A stretch of 64,000 nt of DNA from assembly GCA_002355455.1 (NCBI GenBank), contig AP017375.1, positions 682,001-746,000 of the forward strand, in the 5' to 3' direction. Position numbers and translations under genes: made by a program. Positions 27,140 through 36,030 of the stretch are shown here, piece by piece. The notes under the pieces are model-generated. The model saw only the letters and a program-made list of their open reading frames with translations. It searched no databases and had not been told where the DNA came from. Position 1 is the stretch's first letter; every line of letters begins with the position of its first letter. This stretch comes from Stanieria sp. NIES-3757. Lineage in GTDB: Bacteria; Cyanobacteriota; Cyanobacteriia; Cyanobacteriales; Xenococcaceae.

Positions 27140-27904
27140 ATGATGAAATCTCTCTTACTACGCAGTGCCACTTTGGGCTTAATTGGAACAAGTTTAATTG
27201 GTTTAGGTTTAGGTCAAAATTTAAAAGCTTGGGCTTTACCTACCGAGCAAATCGTCGAAAAGCTCAATCCCGTACCAGTTTTTACCGTTGCTGATGAACA
27301 AGGAGCTCCTCTAGTTGCTTCTGGACAAGATAACGCTAAAGTAGCAGGCGTATTTATTAGTCAAGCAGATGCTAATAATTTTGTCAGTCGTTTACAAACT
27401 CAGAATCCCGATCTTGCTAGTAAAGTTAAAGTAGTACCTGTCTCTTTAGGAGAAGTATATAAGTTAGACCAGGCAAATCAAGCTCAAACTAATAGTCTGA
27501 ATTTCACTTATGTTCCTACCCAAACAGAGGTAGAGTCAGCTAAAACTATTTTGAGTGAAGATGGCAAACAATATCAAGGAGGAGTACCTTTATTTGTTGC
27601 TAAGGGTGGACAAGATGATGGTTATTTAACCATTGAAAAAGACTCTCAGCAAGTAATTCCTTTCTTTTTTGAGAAACAACAGTTAGAAAGTGTAATTGAA
27701 AAATTCAAACAACAAAAACCAGAATTGGCGGATACTGTTGATATCGAAGTTGTTTTATTAGAAGGAGTTATTGATACTCTCCAAAACAGTAATGATGCAA
27801 TGTTGAGCAAAATTGTGTTAGTGCCAACTGCTGAATCAATCAAATTTATTCAAGAAAATGTACCTGCTCAAGAGGGACAACCCGAAACTCAGCCAGGACA
27901 GTAA
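27140..27904 (+). CDS. Tic22-like family protein
   Basis: 254 residues with an N-terminal signal peptide (basic start, LGLIGTSLIGLGLG, cleavage near AWA-L at about 32). The mature part contains two similar butterfly-fold halves: VEKLNPVPVFTVADEQGAPL, VAGVFISQADANNFV and GVPLFVAKGG...IPFFFEKQQLE. Cyanobacterial Tic22 homologues are periplasmic or thylakoid-lumen chaperone-like proteins involved in outer-membrane protein biogenesis. The acidic Gln/Pro-rich tail is low complexity. Confidence 0.87.
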   Translation: MMKSLLLRSATLGLIGTSLIGLGLGQNLKAWALPTEQIVEKLNPVPVFTVADEQGAPLVASGQDNAKVAGVFISQADANNFVSRLQTQNPDLASKVKVVPVSLGEVYKLDQANQAQTNSLNFTYVPTQTEVESAKTILSEDGKQYQGGVPLFVAKGGQDDGYLTIEKDSQQVIPFFFEKQQLESVIEKFKQQKPELADTVDIEVVLLEGVIDTLQNSNDAMLSKIVLVPTAESIKFIQENVPAQEGQPETQPGQ

Positions 27905-27924
27905 ACTAACGATTATTTAATTCT

Positions 27925-28815
27925 ATGCTCTCTGGGCAAGAACTTTATCTTTGGCGTAAACAAGCTCAACAAGAAGCCTTGGCTGCCAAGGTATCTCCGC
28001 AAGAAGTAGACTGGTTGTTACAAGAATTATTAGGGTTGAGCAATTTAACTCTTCGTTTAGAGTTATTTCGACAAGAAGTACAAATTTCTTCAACTCAGTC
28101 TCTTCAACAACTAACTGATTTGTGGCACAAGCGTCTTGATGATCGTTTACCAATTCAGTATTTAGTTGGGAGAGTGCCTTGGCGGTATTTTCAGCTAAAA
28201 GTGTCTTCGGCAGTTTTGATTCCTCGTCCCGAAACTGAGTTAATAATCGATCTTGCTCAACAAGCTATTAAAAACAGTAGTTCTTCTAATCTTAGTTTGG
28301 GTGATTGGGTCGATCTAGGAACTGGTAGTGGTGCGATCGCGCTAGGGTTGGCTAGTATCTTACCTCAAGCAAAAATTCATGCGGTAGATAGGAGTGACGC
28401 TGCCTTGGCAATAGCTAAGGAAAATGCTGAAACTCTCGGATTTTCTGAGCAAATTAGTTTTTATCAAGGCAATTGGTGGCATCCTTTACCACATCTTCGA
28501 GGTAAAGTTAGTGGGATGGTTTCTAATCCTCCTTATATTCCCACTGATGAACTTGAACATTTACAGCCAGAAGTAGTTAAACACGAACCTAGGTTAGCTT
28601 TGGATGGAGGCACAGACGGCTTAGATTCTATTCGTTATTTAGTCAAAGAATCGGCTGATTATCTCCATTCAGGAGGAATTTGGTTAATAGAAATGATGCT
28701 CGGACAAGCACCAATTGTCGCTAAAATGCTATCTGAGACAGGAAATTATCAAAATATTCAAATTTTTTCCGATCTGGCAGAAATCGAACGTTTTGTTTTA
28801 GCTTATCGTTGTTAA
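27925..28815 (+). CDS. prmC: Peptide chain release factor N5-glutamine methyltransferase
   Basis: 296 residues. The N-terminal helical domain (WLLQELLGLSNLTLRLEL) contacts the release factor. RLPIQYLVGRVPWRYFQLKV and VLIPRPETELIIDLA precede the SAM site (WVDLGTGSGAIALGLA). VSNPPYIPTDELEHLQPEV carries the NPPY motif that positions the GGQ glutamine. It methylates RF1 and RF2. The next gene follows after one base. Confidence 0.95.
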   Translation: MLSGQELYLWRKQAQQEALAAKVSPQEVDWLLQELLGLSNLTLRLELFRQEVQISSTQSLQQLTDLWHKRLDDRLPIQYLVGRVPWRYFQLKVSSAVLIPRPETELIIDLAQQAIKNSSSSNLSLGDWVDLGTGSGAIALGLASILPQAKIHAVDRSDAALAIAKENAETLGFSEQISFYQGNWWHPLPHLRGKVSGMVSNPPYIPTDELEHLQPEVVKHEPRLALDGGTDGLDSIRYLVKESADYLHSGGIWLIEMMLGQAPIVAKMLSETGNYQNIQIFSDLAEIERFVLAYRC

Positions 28816-28816
28816 C

Positions 28817-29410
28817 ATGACTAGAGTTTCTCAAGCAGAGTTAGTTAAAGGAGTTACATCGGGAAAAGTTGTTAGTTTTCCGACAGATACTGTACCAGCT
28901 TTAGCCGTCAAACCCGAATTAGCCGAACTGATCTTTCAACTCAAACAACGCCCTGCAACTAAACCTCTGATTTTAATGGCTGCCTCAATTTGGGAACTTT
29001 TGCCTTATATTCATGGCAACGAGGCAGAATTAGACAGTTGGTTAAAAATAGTGCAACAATATTGGCCAGGAGCTTTAACGCTGGTGTTACCAGCTTCTAA
29101 TTTAGTTTCTCCCGTAATTAATCCTACTGACTCTAAGACAATTGGCATCAGAATTCCTGATAACGCGATCGCTTTAGAAATTTTAAGACAAACTGGGGTA
29201 TTAGCTACCACTAGTGCTAATTTTTCTGGAAAACCTCCTTTAGAAACCATGAGGGCGATAGAAAGTAGTTTTCCAGATGTTTTAGTACTTCAAGATGAAG
29301 CTGTTAAGGAAGATCAACCAATGGGTAGCGGACTCCCTTCAACCGTAGTTCAATGGAAAGAAGCAGGATGGCAAATTTTGCGTCAAGGCAGTATTGAATT
29401 ATTTTTGTAA
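28817..29410 (+). CDS. tsaC: L-threonylcarbamoyladenylate synthase (Sua5/YrdC/YwlC family)
   Basis: 197 residues, a single YrdC domain: VVSFPTDTVPALAVKPELAE, LKQRPATKPLILMAAS, YWPGALTLVLPAS, GIRIPDNAIALEILRQTGVL and TTSANFSGKPP. It makes threonylcarbamoyl-AMP from Thr, bicarbonate and ATP for the t6A37 modification of ANN-decoding tRNAs. The Sua5 C-terminal domain is absent. Almost overlaps prmC, so they are co-transcribed. Confidence 0.92.
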   Translation: MTRVSQAELVKGVTSGKVVSFPTDTVPALAVKPELAELIFQLKQRPATKPLILMAASIWELLPYIHGNEAELDSWLKIVQQYWPGALTLVLPASNLVSPVINPTDSKTIGIRIPDNAIALEILRQTGVLATTSANFSGKPPLETMRAIESSFPDVLVLQDEAVKEDQPMGSGLPSTVVQWKEAGWQILRQGSIELFL

Positions 29411-29419
29411 AACTATTAG

Positions 29420-30754
29420 CTAAACGAGAGAAGAAAATTTGATTTTCAGCCCATCACGAGGATGAGGAGTAGGAATAGTAAGTAATTCTAAGCTTTGATT
29501 TGGTAATAGTTCCCATTGATAATTTTTGAGTAACATTGACGCAAAAATCCGCATTTCCAAACGAGCAAATTCTTTGCCTAAACACTCTCTCAAACCACCG
29601 CCAAAGGGAATATAAGCAAAACTAGCTTGTTTATCTTCTGCATTGGCAGGGGAAAACCGGTCAGGATCAAAGCGATCGCTATCGGGGTAAACTTCTGGAT
29701 CTTTATGAGTTTGGGCGATTTGATATTGTACACCCCATCCTTTGGGAATCTGATAACCTTGAAATTCAAATGACTCGATTACTTCTCTAAAACCACCACC
29801 AACAGGAGGAATAATTCGCATTACCTCTTTTAAAACTTGTTCTAAATAAGTCATCTGTTTGAGATTTTCGAGAGTAAGAGGAGAAGCAAGAGATAATTGT
29901 TGTTGTTCCTCACGAAGCCTTTGTAAAACTTCTGGATGTTGGGCAGTCAGTAAACAAAAAGATGCAAGGGCAGAAGTTAGGGTTTCATGTCCAGCAAAGA
30001 GTAATAATAAAACTTGGTCTTTTAATTCTTCTAAAGTGAGGCTATTTCCATGTTCATCTTTGGCTTGAATTAATAATCCTAAAGCATCTTCTCCAGGATT
30101 TTCTGCTTGTTGACGCTTGACAACAATATTTTCAATGTATTGAAGTAATTTTTTACGGCAATGTAATGCTTTACCAAATTTAGTCCAAGGAAGAGGAATA
30201 GCAAGAGTAAATAAGCCTGCACACCATTCTTCAAAATATTCTCCTAAAGGTGTTTGTGAACCCCCATCGGTACTAACTAACAAACTGCTAGCAATATCAA
30301 AAGTATAATTTCTTAGTTCTGGATACCAAGTAAAGGTGTTTAGCTTCTCCCACTTCTCGAGATATTCTTGAGTAATCTTTTCCATGGTGGGGATATAACT
30401 AGCTAAAGCTCTTGGTTGAAAAGCCTGATAAAGTAGTTTACGGCGAGAAGTATGAAAATCGCCAGTTTTTACAGCTAAAGACGTAGAACCTAATAATACT
30501 TTGGTACTTTTGGGCCAAGTAGCAATTACATACTTATTTTCATTTTTAAATAAAAAAGTATTGGCTTCTGCGCCAACCATAACTACTGTGGGACGACCAA
30601 AAAGACTTGTTTTAAACAGTTTACCGTATTTGTTTAATCGTTTTTGATTGAAATTGGGGTCGGTAAAAAAGCTAATTGTTTCTCCCAGTAAGGGTAAACC
30701 TAAATTTCCAGGTGGTAGAGGAAGAAATTGGGGTGCTTTTGGCGAAATAGTCAT
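29420..30754 (-). CDS. Cytochrome P450, CYP120-like
   Basis: 444 residues with all P450 hallmarks: I-helix LLFAGHETLTSAL (AGxET), K-helix EVMRIIPP (ExxR), and the haem loop YIPFGGGLRECLGKEFARLE with the axial Cys. The proline-rich N-terminus (FLPLPPGNLGLPLLGETISF) lacks a clear membrane anchor. The overall pattern resembles CYP120A1 of Synechocystis, a retinoid hydroxylase; that subfamily call is from memory. Substrate here unknown. Confidence 0.9.
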   Translation of the reverse strand: MTISPKAPQFLPLPPGNLGLPLLGETISFFTDPNFNQKRLNKYGKLFKTSLFGRPTVVMVGAEANTFLFKNENKYVIATWPKSTKVLLGSTSLAVKTGDFHTSRRKLLYQAFQPRALASYIPTMEKITQEYLEKWEKLNTFTWYPELRNYTFDIASSLLVSTDGGSQTPLGEYFEEWCAGLFTLAIPLPWTKFGKALHCRKKLLQYIENIVVKRQQAENPGEDALGLLIQAKDEHGNSLTLEELKDQVLLLLFAGHETLTSALASFCLLTAQHPEVLQRLREEQQQLSLASPLTLENLKQMTYLEQVLKEVMRIIPPVGGGFREVIESFEFQGYQIPKGWGVQYQIAQTHKDPEVYPDSDRFDPDRFSPANAEDKQASFAYIPFGGGLRECLGKEFARLEMRIFASMLLKNYQWELLPNQSLELLTIPTPHPRDGLKIKFSSLV

Positions 30755-31164
30755 GATAGTAGAAAATTACCAACCACAATGAGAGTTAACAACTTAAAAA
30801 TTTAATTGAGCTATTTTATTGTGTGCAAGAAATTGAATCGTTTGCAACCTCAATCAATTACGATTAATTAGTTGGTTTAATTGTTCTGATGTAATTATGC
30901 GATCGCGATCGGGTAAATCTCTCTAATTAAACGTTAAACTAATCTTCCCAAACTTGTCTTCTATATCTCTAAGTCCCCAAATCAAGACTATTTTAGGTTT
31001 AATGTAGAGCTACTTAGTAGGGATAGCCACTGATATCTTATCAATTCAATTTGAGAAACTTTGATAGATAACCTCAATTAGCTTGCTGTACATTAATTAT
31101 TGAACCTTTTAGTTTTTGTTGCGGTCTAAAAAGAAGAATAAACTTTTGTTAGGAATTGGCAGTT
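30755..31164. other. 410-bp intergenic region between divergent P450 and sigma factor genes
   Basis: No gene or RNA recognised. Contains the HIP1-like cluster GCGATCGCGATCG near 30900 and presumably both promoters. Confidence 0.4.
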
Positions 31165-31782
31165 GTGTTAGCCATCAACCAAGCTAGTATTAAAGAACTA
31201 GCAACAAAGTCCATTACAGATGAGCAATTAGTTCAAGGCTGTCAACAAGGAGACTGCCATTCTTTTCGTTTATTGTATCGCCGTTATCAGCAGCGCGTTC
31301 GTTCAACCCTTTATCAGCTATGCGGTTCAGAAATGCTAGACGATTTAGTCCAAGAAGTATTCCTGAGAGCTTGGAAAGGATTACCTCAACTACGAGAGAG
31401 TAATTATTTCTCAACTTGGCTGTATCGAATTAGTTGGAATGTTGCAAGCGATCGCCGAAAAAAACTAGCCAAATCTCAACCACAACTTAATCAAACTAAG
31501 TCTAAATTTGACTCCGATGAATCAAACTTAAATCTAACTTCTTCTAGTTCTCAGGATACACCAGACTTGATGCGTTTACATTATCAAGATTTAGTTCAAA
31601 GAGGTTTACAAACTTTAAGTCTTGAACATAGAGCAGTGTTAATTTTACATGATTTAGAAGACTTACCTCAACAAGAAATTGCCCAAATTTTAAACATACC
31701 TAAAGGTACAGTAAAATCAAGGTTATTTTATGCCAGAAATGCACTCAAAAAATTTCTCCAACAACAAGATATCTGCCTTTAG
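31165..31782 (+). CDS. sigG: ECF-type RNA polymerase sigma factor (SigG-like)
   Basis: 205 residues from the GTG at 31165, which has AGGA about ten bases ahead; the TTG at 31156 is too close to it. Region 2 (DCHSFRLLYRRYQQRVRSTL, LDDLVQEVFLRAWKGLPQL, STWLYRISWNVASD) and region 4 (LQTLSLEHRAVLILHDLEDL, EIAQILNIPKGTVKSRLFYA) are clear, and region 3 is missing as in the ECF class. The next gene is a one-helix membrane protein likely to be its anti-sigma factor, matching my recollection of the sigG locus in other cyanobacteria. Confidence 0.87.
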   Translation: MLAINQASIKELATKSITDEQLVQGCQQGDCHSFRLLYRRYQQRVRSTLYQLCGSEMLDDLVQEVFLRAWKGLPQLRESNYFSTWLYRISWNVASDRRKKLAKSQPQLNQTKSKFDSDESNLNLTSSSSQDTPDLMRLHYQDLVQRGLQTLSLEHRAVLILHDLEDLPQQEIAQILNIPKGTVKSRLFYARNALKKFLQQQDICL

Positions 31783-31806
31783 TTTTTCTACTTAGGTACT
31801 CAAATT

Positions 31807-32199
31807 ATGACTAAATTACCATCAGATGACGATCATAATCTTATTAAGTTTTTAAAGCAAAATCGACCTTATACCCCTCAAGAAAAAGCTAATTTTGAAG
31901 ATGAATTAATTCATCTAGTACATCAAGAAACTTTTTCTGAACATAAGCAGCTTGAACCTTTAGCTTGGCTTTTTCCTGGGATATTTTTGTTTGGGGTATT
32001 ATTAGCAATTAATAGCGAACCACCCTTTACCTATCGATTTGCTGTTCGAGAGTTCACAACTAGTCCTTCAAGAACAGATAATAGTGAGGAATTAGAAACC
32101 TTTTTAATTAATAGTTGGGAAAATACAATTTACCCTAACCATACCACTCAAAAAGTTACTCAAAAAAACTCAAGTTTGTCATTATCATCAGTCAAATAA
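31807..32199 (+). CDS. Putative anti-sigma factor, single-pass membrane protein
   Basis: 130 residues, 24 bp after the ECF sigma gene. The N-terminal ~55 residues are cytoplasmic and charged (LIKFLKQNRPYTPQEKANFE), enough for a small sigma-binding domain. One helix (LAWLFPGIFLFGVLLAI) spans the membrane, and the C-terminal ~60 residues are low-complexity and extracytoplasmic. No zinc-binding HxxxCxxC motif. The role is inferred from position and topology. Confidence 0.6.
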   Translation: MTKLPSDDDHNLIKFLKQNRPYTPQEKANFEDELIHLVHQETFSEHKQLEPLAWLFPGIFLFGVLLAINSEPPFTYRFAVREFTTSPSRTDNSEELETFLINSWENTIYPNHTTQKVTQKNSSLSLSSVK

Positions 32200-32243
32200 T
32201 TGCAAACTTACGCTTAATTATTTTGAAATCTTAATAGTCAATT

Positions 32244-32738
32244 ATGGTGATGCGCTATTTTCCTCTGATTGCTTCTGCTGCTTTTTTAGCTGCTGATAGT
32301 TTTCCCGTCTCAGCTACTTACCGAAACTCTTCACTTCAAATTTTTTCAGGTAGTCAGATTAATCAACTAAACTTTTCTGAGCGTAGTTTTCCACAAATCA
32401 CCATTCCATTTCACCATAGCAAAAACTTGCTCGACCAATTAGATTTCAGTGTTGAGCAAACTAGGGGAATTCAAAAAATTAGTAATCATTATAAACATAT
32501 AATTAATCAACAACAGCAAAAGCTACAACTTGCACAAGAAGAGCTAGTTGAATTAATGAAAGAAGATGATCTTCAATTAATTCGTGCTAAACATCAGGAG
32601 ATTCTGCAATTACGCCAAACACTGGATCGATTAAATTTTGAAAGTCTGTTGGCGATCAGAGAAGTGTTAACTCCTTTACAACGTCAAAAATTTACCCAAA
32701 TTATGGAATCCCGACAAATTAAATCTCAACAAAATTAA
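32244..32738 (+). CDS. Spy/CpxP-like periplasmic protein
   Basis: 164 residues with a signal peptide (LIASAAFLAADSFPVSA, cleavage near residue 24). The mature part is a long helical pair, LDQLDFSVEQTRGIQKISNH ... FESLLAIREVLTPLQRQKFT, with LTPLQRQKF matching the LTxxQ motif of Spy/CpxP chaperones. As third gene after an ECF sigma and its probable anti-sigma, it suggests an envelope or metal stress regulon; that role is inferred. Confidence 0.72.
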   Translation: MVMRYFPLIASAAFLAADSFPVSATYRNSSLQIFSGSQINQLNFSERSFPQITIPFHHSKNLLDQLDFSVEQTRGIQKISNHYKHIINQQQQKLQLAQEELVELMKEDDLQLIRAKHQEILQLRQTLDRLNFESLLAIREVLTPLQRQKFTQIMESRQIKSQQN

Positions 32739-32780
32739 CTAATTCGATTTTAAATGTGATAAAGTTATAAATGCCCAAGC

Positions 32781-32861
32781 GCGGATGTGGTGGAATCGGT
32801 AGACACGCACGCTTGAGGGGCGTGTGGCTTTGCCATGCGAGTTCGAGTCTCGCCATCCGCA
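32781..32861 (+). tRNA. tRNA-Leu(GAG)
   Basis: 81-nt class II tRNA. GCGGATG pairs with CATCCGC, and the anticodon stem-loop CACGC-TTGAGGG-GCGTG gives anticodon GAG (reads CUC/CUU). A variable arm and the T-loop GTTCGAGTC follow. CCA is not encoded. No intron. Confidence 0.93.
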
Positions 32862-33301
32862 TTAACTTTAATAGCTTGTCTGGCTTAAGCTTTGCTCGCA
32901 TAAATAAAGCTTTACACTGTCTCATACACCCAAAATACACCCACTTATTACTTAATCTACCCTAACTAAGCGAGTAAAATTAACCCTTCCTAAAAGCTTA
33001 ATAAATATGTCTAACCTGTAAATTTAAGGTGGTTTCTACCAATACTGAGAACATAAGTAGGTTATTCTGTCAAATAGGGTAAGTAGAGTATTTCAAGAGT
33101 AGAAATCCTAAGTGATAAATTTGGCAAATTAGCCTCTCAAAAATTTCAGGTATTAATTAATATCTTTTAATTAGAAATTTTGACTATCAAGAAAATAAAA
33201 ATCTATTTTTAGTAGAAGATCCTATCGGTCATCATAGCGAAGAGTCTTGGTCTGGTCGAATGGACAATATTCTTAAAATCTTCTTTAGTAGCTAAAAAAA
33301 A
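32862..33301. other. 440-bp spacer between tRNA-Leu and split tRNA-Arg
   Basis: No credible gene. A 44-codon open stretch at 33160-33294 (plus strand, ending SWSGRMDNILKIFFSS) has no start codon and may be a decayed gene tail. Otherwise AT-rich with nothing recognisable. Confidence 0.4.
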
Positions 33302-33633
33302 CGGGACTGGCCGGATTTGAACCGGCGACCTAGCGCTTCAGATTGGTGTGAGTTTCCCCACTCTCTGGACTATCTCTTCACCTTAGACAGTTTGCCTTTA
33401 GGTGGTGGCCTTTATGTTGTAGGTGTTGAGGGATTAATGGCAATTTTCCTGTTTGATACCTACAACTAGTCTCTGCACCTTCACTACCAGGAATAATAGA
33501 GCTTGGCTCAAGATTACCGTATCTTTACTTGACTTAGGTTTCCTTGAATTTGACCACATTCATTCATGAAGTTTCCTTCATGATGCCCGATAATTCAGGA
33601 GGCGCTTGCTCTATCCTACTGAGCCACAGCCCC
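33302..33633 (-). tRNA. tRNA-Arg(CCU), interrupted by a group I intron
   Basis: Exon 1 (33633-33597, 37 nt) begins GGGGCTGTGGCTCAG and ends at the anticodon (AGCGC-CTCCT). Exon 2 (33338-33302, 37 nt) begins AAGCGCTAGG and ends CAGTCCCG. Joined, they give acceptor stem GGGGCTG/CAGTCCC, anticodon stem AGCGC/GCGCT with loop CTCCTAA (anticodon CCU), and T-arm CCGG-TTCAAAT-CCGG. CCA is not encoded. It reads the AGG codon. Confidence 0.92.
33339..33596 (-). ncRNA. Group I intron in tRNA-Arg(CCU)
   Basis: A 258-nt insert lying exactly between anticodon base 36 and base 37. The 5' exon ends in U and the intron ends in G (CAATCTG), as group I splicing needs. Core elements are visible on the minus strand: GCAGAGACTAG (R/P7 5' side) and AGAGATAGTCC (S/P7 3' side), with GCAAACTGTCTAAGG before the latter. 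A hairpin near the 5' end (CATGAAGGAAACTTCATG) is likely P2. No homing endonuclease is encoded. Confidence 0.88.
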
Positions 33634-33846
33634 TTATTTGTTTTAATTAAATCATAAACTACCATCAAATTTAAAACTTAAGTTGGTCTTGATGATGGCT
33701 TTTGTCAAACTGCTTATATAAATTATTGATAAGAAACTTTACCTAATTACTAAATATTGCAACACGGATTAATATCAGGGTCTAGTAAAGGACTAAAATT
33801 ATCTTCGATTTGACATAAAAAATAAAGCTATACAGGAGAAATCAAT

Positions 33847-34113
33847 TTGGTTTATTCAACTTTATTAGCAGCAGCATACGTACCTTCTACAGTAGCTTGG
33901 AATCCCAAAGTAGCTATTGTAATGATTGTTTGTAATATTATTGCGATCGCTATTGGTAAATTTACAATTCAAAAACCTAATTCAGGTCCTAGTTTACCTT
34001 CTCCTGAATTATTTGGCGGTCTAGGAGTACCAGCTTTACTCGCTACTACTAGCTTCGGTCATATTTTGGGTGCAGGAGTCATCCTCGGACTAGCTAATGC
34101 AGGCGCGCTTTAG
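33847..34113 (+). CDS. psaK: Photosystem I subunit PsaK
   Basis: 88 residues. The start is TTG at 33847, supported by AGGAG at 33834-33838, eight bases ahead. Two membrane helices (VAIVMIVCNIIAIAIGKFTI and ATTSFGHILGAGVILGLANA), with SLPSPELFGGLGVPALLATT between, are typical of PsaK/X. The short N-terminus is removed on maturation in this family. PsaK sits at the edge of PSI and helps state transitions. A strong terminator follows. Confidence 0.93.
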   Translation: MVYSTLLAAAYVPSTVAWNPKVAIVMIVCNIIAIAIGKFTIQKPNSGPSLPSPELFGGLGVPALLATTSFGHILGAGVILGLANAGAL

Positions 34114-34168
34114 ATTAATCATAGCAATTGCCCAATTTTTAACCAGTTTATCTTTTTGATCTGCTTAA

Positions 34169-34198
34169 GGGCGAGTTTATCCTCGCCCCGATTTTTTT
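34169..34198 (+). terminator. Rho-independent terminator of psaK
   Basis: GGGCGAG at 34169-34175 pairs perfectly with CTCGCCC at 34182-34188 across a six-base loop, followed by TTTTTTT at 34192-34198. It lies 56 bp past the psaK stop. Confidence 0.9.
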
Positions 34199-34223
34199 GT
34201 TGCGATGGCTAAATAAGTTAATC

Positions 34224-34379
34224 ATGTGGATAGTTTACAAACAAGTTGGTTTATTTACTCATTATCTAGACTCTTCAGGTAGGTTTCAACCTGTTCTAGA
34301 AAAGGCAAGAAAATTTCCTTCTGAACAAATGGCTGAAATTATGGCAAAACAACATGGAGGATTGGTTAAAAAAAGTTAA
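34224..34379 (+). CDS. Small hypothetical protein (51 aa)
   Basis: The ATG at 34224 is preferred; an in-frame TTG at 34197 falls inside the psaK terminator. WIVYKQVGLFTHYLDSSGRF then EQMAEIMAKQHGGLVKK: mixed, soluble, no motif I recognise. It may be read at low level from psaK read-through. Uncertain whether it is expressed. Confidence 0.45.
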   Translation: MWIVYKQVGLFTHYLDSSGRFQPVLEKARKFPSEQMAEIMAKQHGGLVKKS

Positions 34380-34492
34380 TTAAATAATGTAATTAATCGC
34401 AAAATATTTTATTATTTTTAATTTTTAGATTTGACCCTTTTACTAAGCCTCTTGTTATTTTTAAAAATGTATCAATTGGTTGAGGTACAATT

Positions 34493-35950
34493 TTGTTTTG
34501 GGCAAAGTCTGGCTGGTTATTAATTTTATTTTTGGGGATACCAAGTTTAGCTACAATAACTTGGGCAAAAGAACCAGAAAAATTAGTTGAACATTCTCCA
34601 GAAAATGTTTGTCCTCAAGATTTACCTTTTGCTATAGAAAAAATTATTAATCGTCCGCAATTTTCCCACGCTCATTGGGGTATTTTAATTCAAAGTGTTT
34701 CTGGGCAAACTTTTTATAATCATAATGCTAAAAAGTATTTTATTCCTGCTTCTAATGCTAAAATTTTAACTACCGCAGCAGCTTTACAAGAATTGGGGGC
34801 TGATTTTCGCATCGAAACACCAATATATATTACTGGTAAATTACCTCATTTAAATTCTTTAAAGTTAGTAGGAAGAGGAGATCCGACGATAACAGTTAAT
34901 ACTTTAAATAGAATAGCAAAATTGGGGCGCGATCGCGGTATTAAAAGTATTAGAAACTTAGTTGTTGATGATAGTTATTTTAAAGAATCTAATCTTAACT
35001 ATACTTGGGAATGGTCCGATCTTTATAGTTATTATGCTACTGGAGTAAATAGTTTAATTCTAAATCAAAATACATTTACTTTAAGTTTAAGACCACAGCA
35101 ATTAAACCAACCAGTAAAATTAACTTGGTCTGATTGGATTGCTTATCGACAATGGCGCATAGAAAATTATGCCACTACAGCAACAAAAGATACTGCTTAT
35201 CAAATTAAACTTGAAGGAATTTTAGGTCAACCTGTTTTAAGAATTTCGGGGCAACTTGCTATTGATTCTCAGCCAGATGTTTGGGATTTAGCAGTAGTCG
35301 ATCCTGCTAATTATTTTTTAGAATCTTTTCGCCTGGTATTATTTAATCAAGGCATTGTTGTTGCTCGAGGAACTGTTTTGACTGAACGAAGACAACCTCA
35401 ACTAGAAACAAAATTTGCAACCATTTATTCTCCTCCACTCCAAGAAATATTAACCCAAATAAATCAAGATAGTAATAATCTTTTTGCTGAAGCAATTTTA
35501 AAAATTCTGGGCAAGAAACTTAACAGTAATTCTGATGTAGATGCTATTCAAGCAAGTTTAACTCAATTAGGAGTTGACCCCCAAAGTTATATTTTGGTGG
35601 ATGGTTCTGGATTATCTCGTCATAATTTAGTTACTCCTGAAGCTTTAGTTCAAACTTTACGTTTAATGATGAAAACATCAGAAGCAGATGTATATCGTTC
35701 TTCTTTAGCAGTTGCTGGTGTTAATGGAACTTTAGCAAACCGTTTTCAAAATACTTCTGTGCAAAATCATTTTCAAGGCAAAACTGGTACTCTTTCAGGA
35801 ATTGCTGCTTTATCTGGTTATCTAGAAGTTAAAGATTATCAGCCTTTAGTTATTAGTATCATTGTCAACAATTCTAATCTTGCTAATTCTAATTTACGTC
35901 AAGCGATCGATGAGATTGTGATTCTTTTGTCAAAGTTACATTATTGTTAA
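34493..35950 (+). CDS. dacB: D-alanyl-D-alanine carboxypeptidase/endopeptidase (PBP4, DacB-type)
   Basis: 485 residues; TTG start (34493) with signal peptide LLILFLGIPSLATITWA. Peptidase S13 motifs: SxxK in IPASNAKILTTAAALQEL, SxN in LVDGSGLSRHNLV, and KTG in FQGKTGTLSGIAALSGYL. Between SxxK and SxN lies the extra domain of class C PBPs (about 110-260). It trims or cleaves cross-links in periplasmic peptidoglycan. Confidence 0.92.
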   Translation: MFWAKSGWLLILFLGIPSLATITWAKEPEKLVEHSPENVCPQDLPFAIEKIINRPQFSHAHWGILIQSVSGQTFYNHNAKKYFIPASNAKILTTAAALQELGADFRIETPIYITGKLPHLNSLKLVGRGDPTITVNTLNRIAKLGRDRGIKSIRNLVVDDSYFKESNLNYTWEWSDLYSYYATGVNSLILNQNTFTLSLRPQQLNQPVKLTWSDWIAYRQWRIENYATTATKDTAYQIKLEGILGQPVLRISGQLAIDSQPDVWDLAVVDPANYFLESFRLVLFNQGIVVARGTVLTERRQPQLETKFATIYSPPLQEILTQINQDSNNLFAEAILKILGKKLNSNSDVDAIQASLTQLGVDPQSYILVDGSGLSRHNLVTPEALVQTLRLMMKTSEADVYRSSLAVAGVNGTLANRFQNTSVQNHFQGKTGTLSGIAALSGYLEVKDYQPLVISIIVNNSNLANSNLRQAIDEIVILLSKLHYC

Positions 35951-36030
35951 GCTTAAGAATTTCGATTGATAAAAAAAACTAACGCAAAAACTTTGTACGA
36001 TCTAATTTTTATTTGTACTGCTATACTTTA

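Noticed and set aside
33160-33294. Open stretch of 44 codons between the two tRNAs
   Set aside because: No start codon and no family resemblance; too short to call a pseudogene with any confidence.
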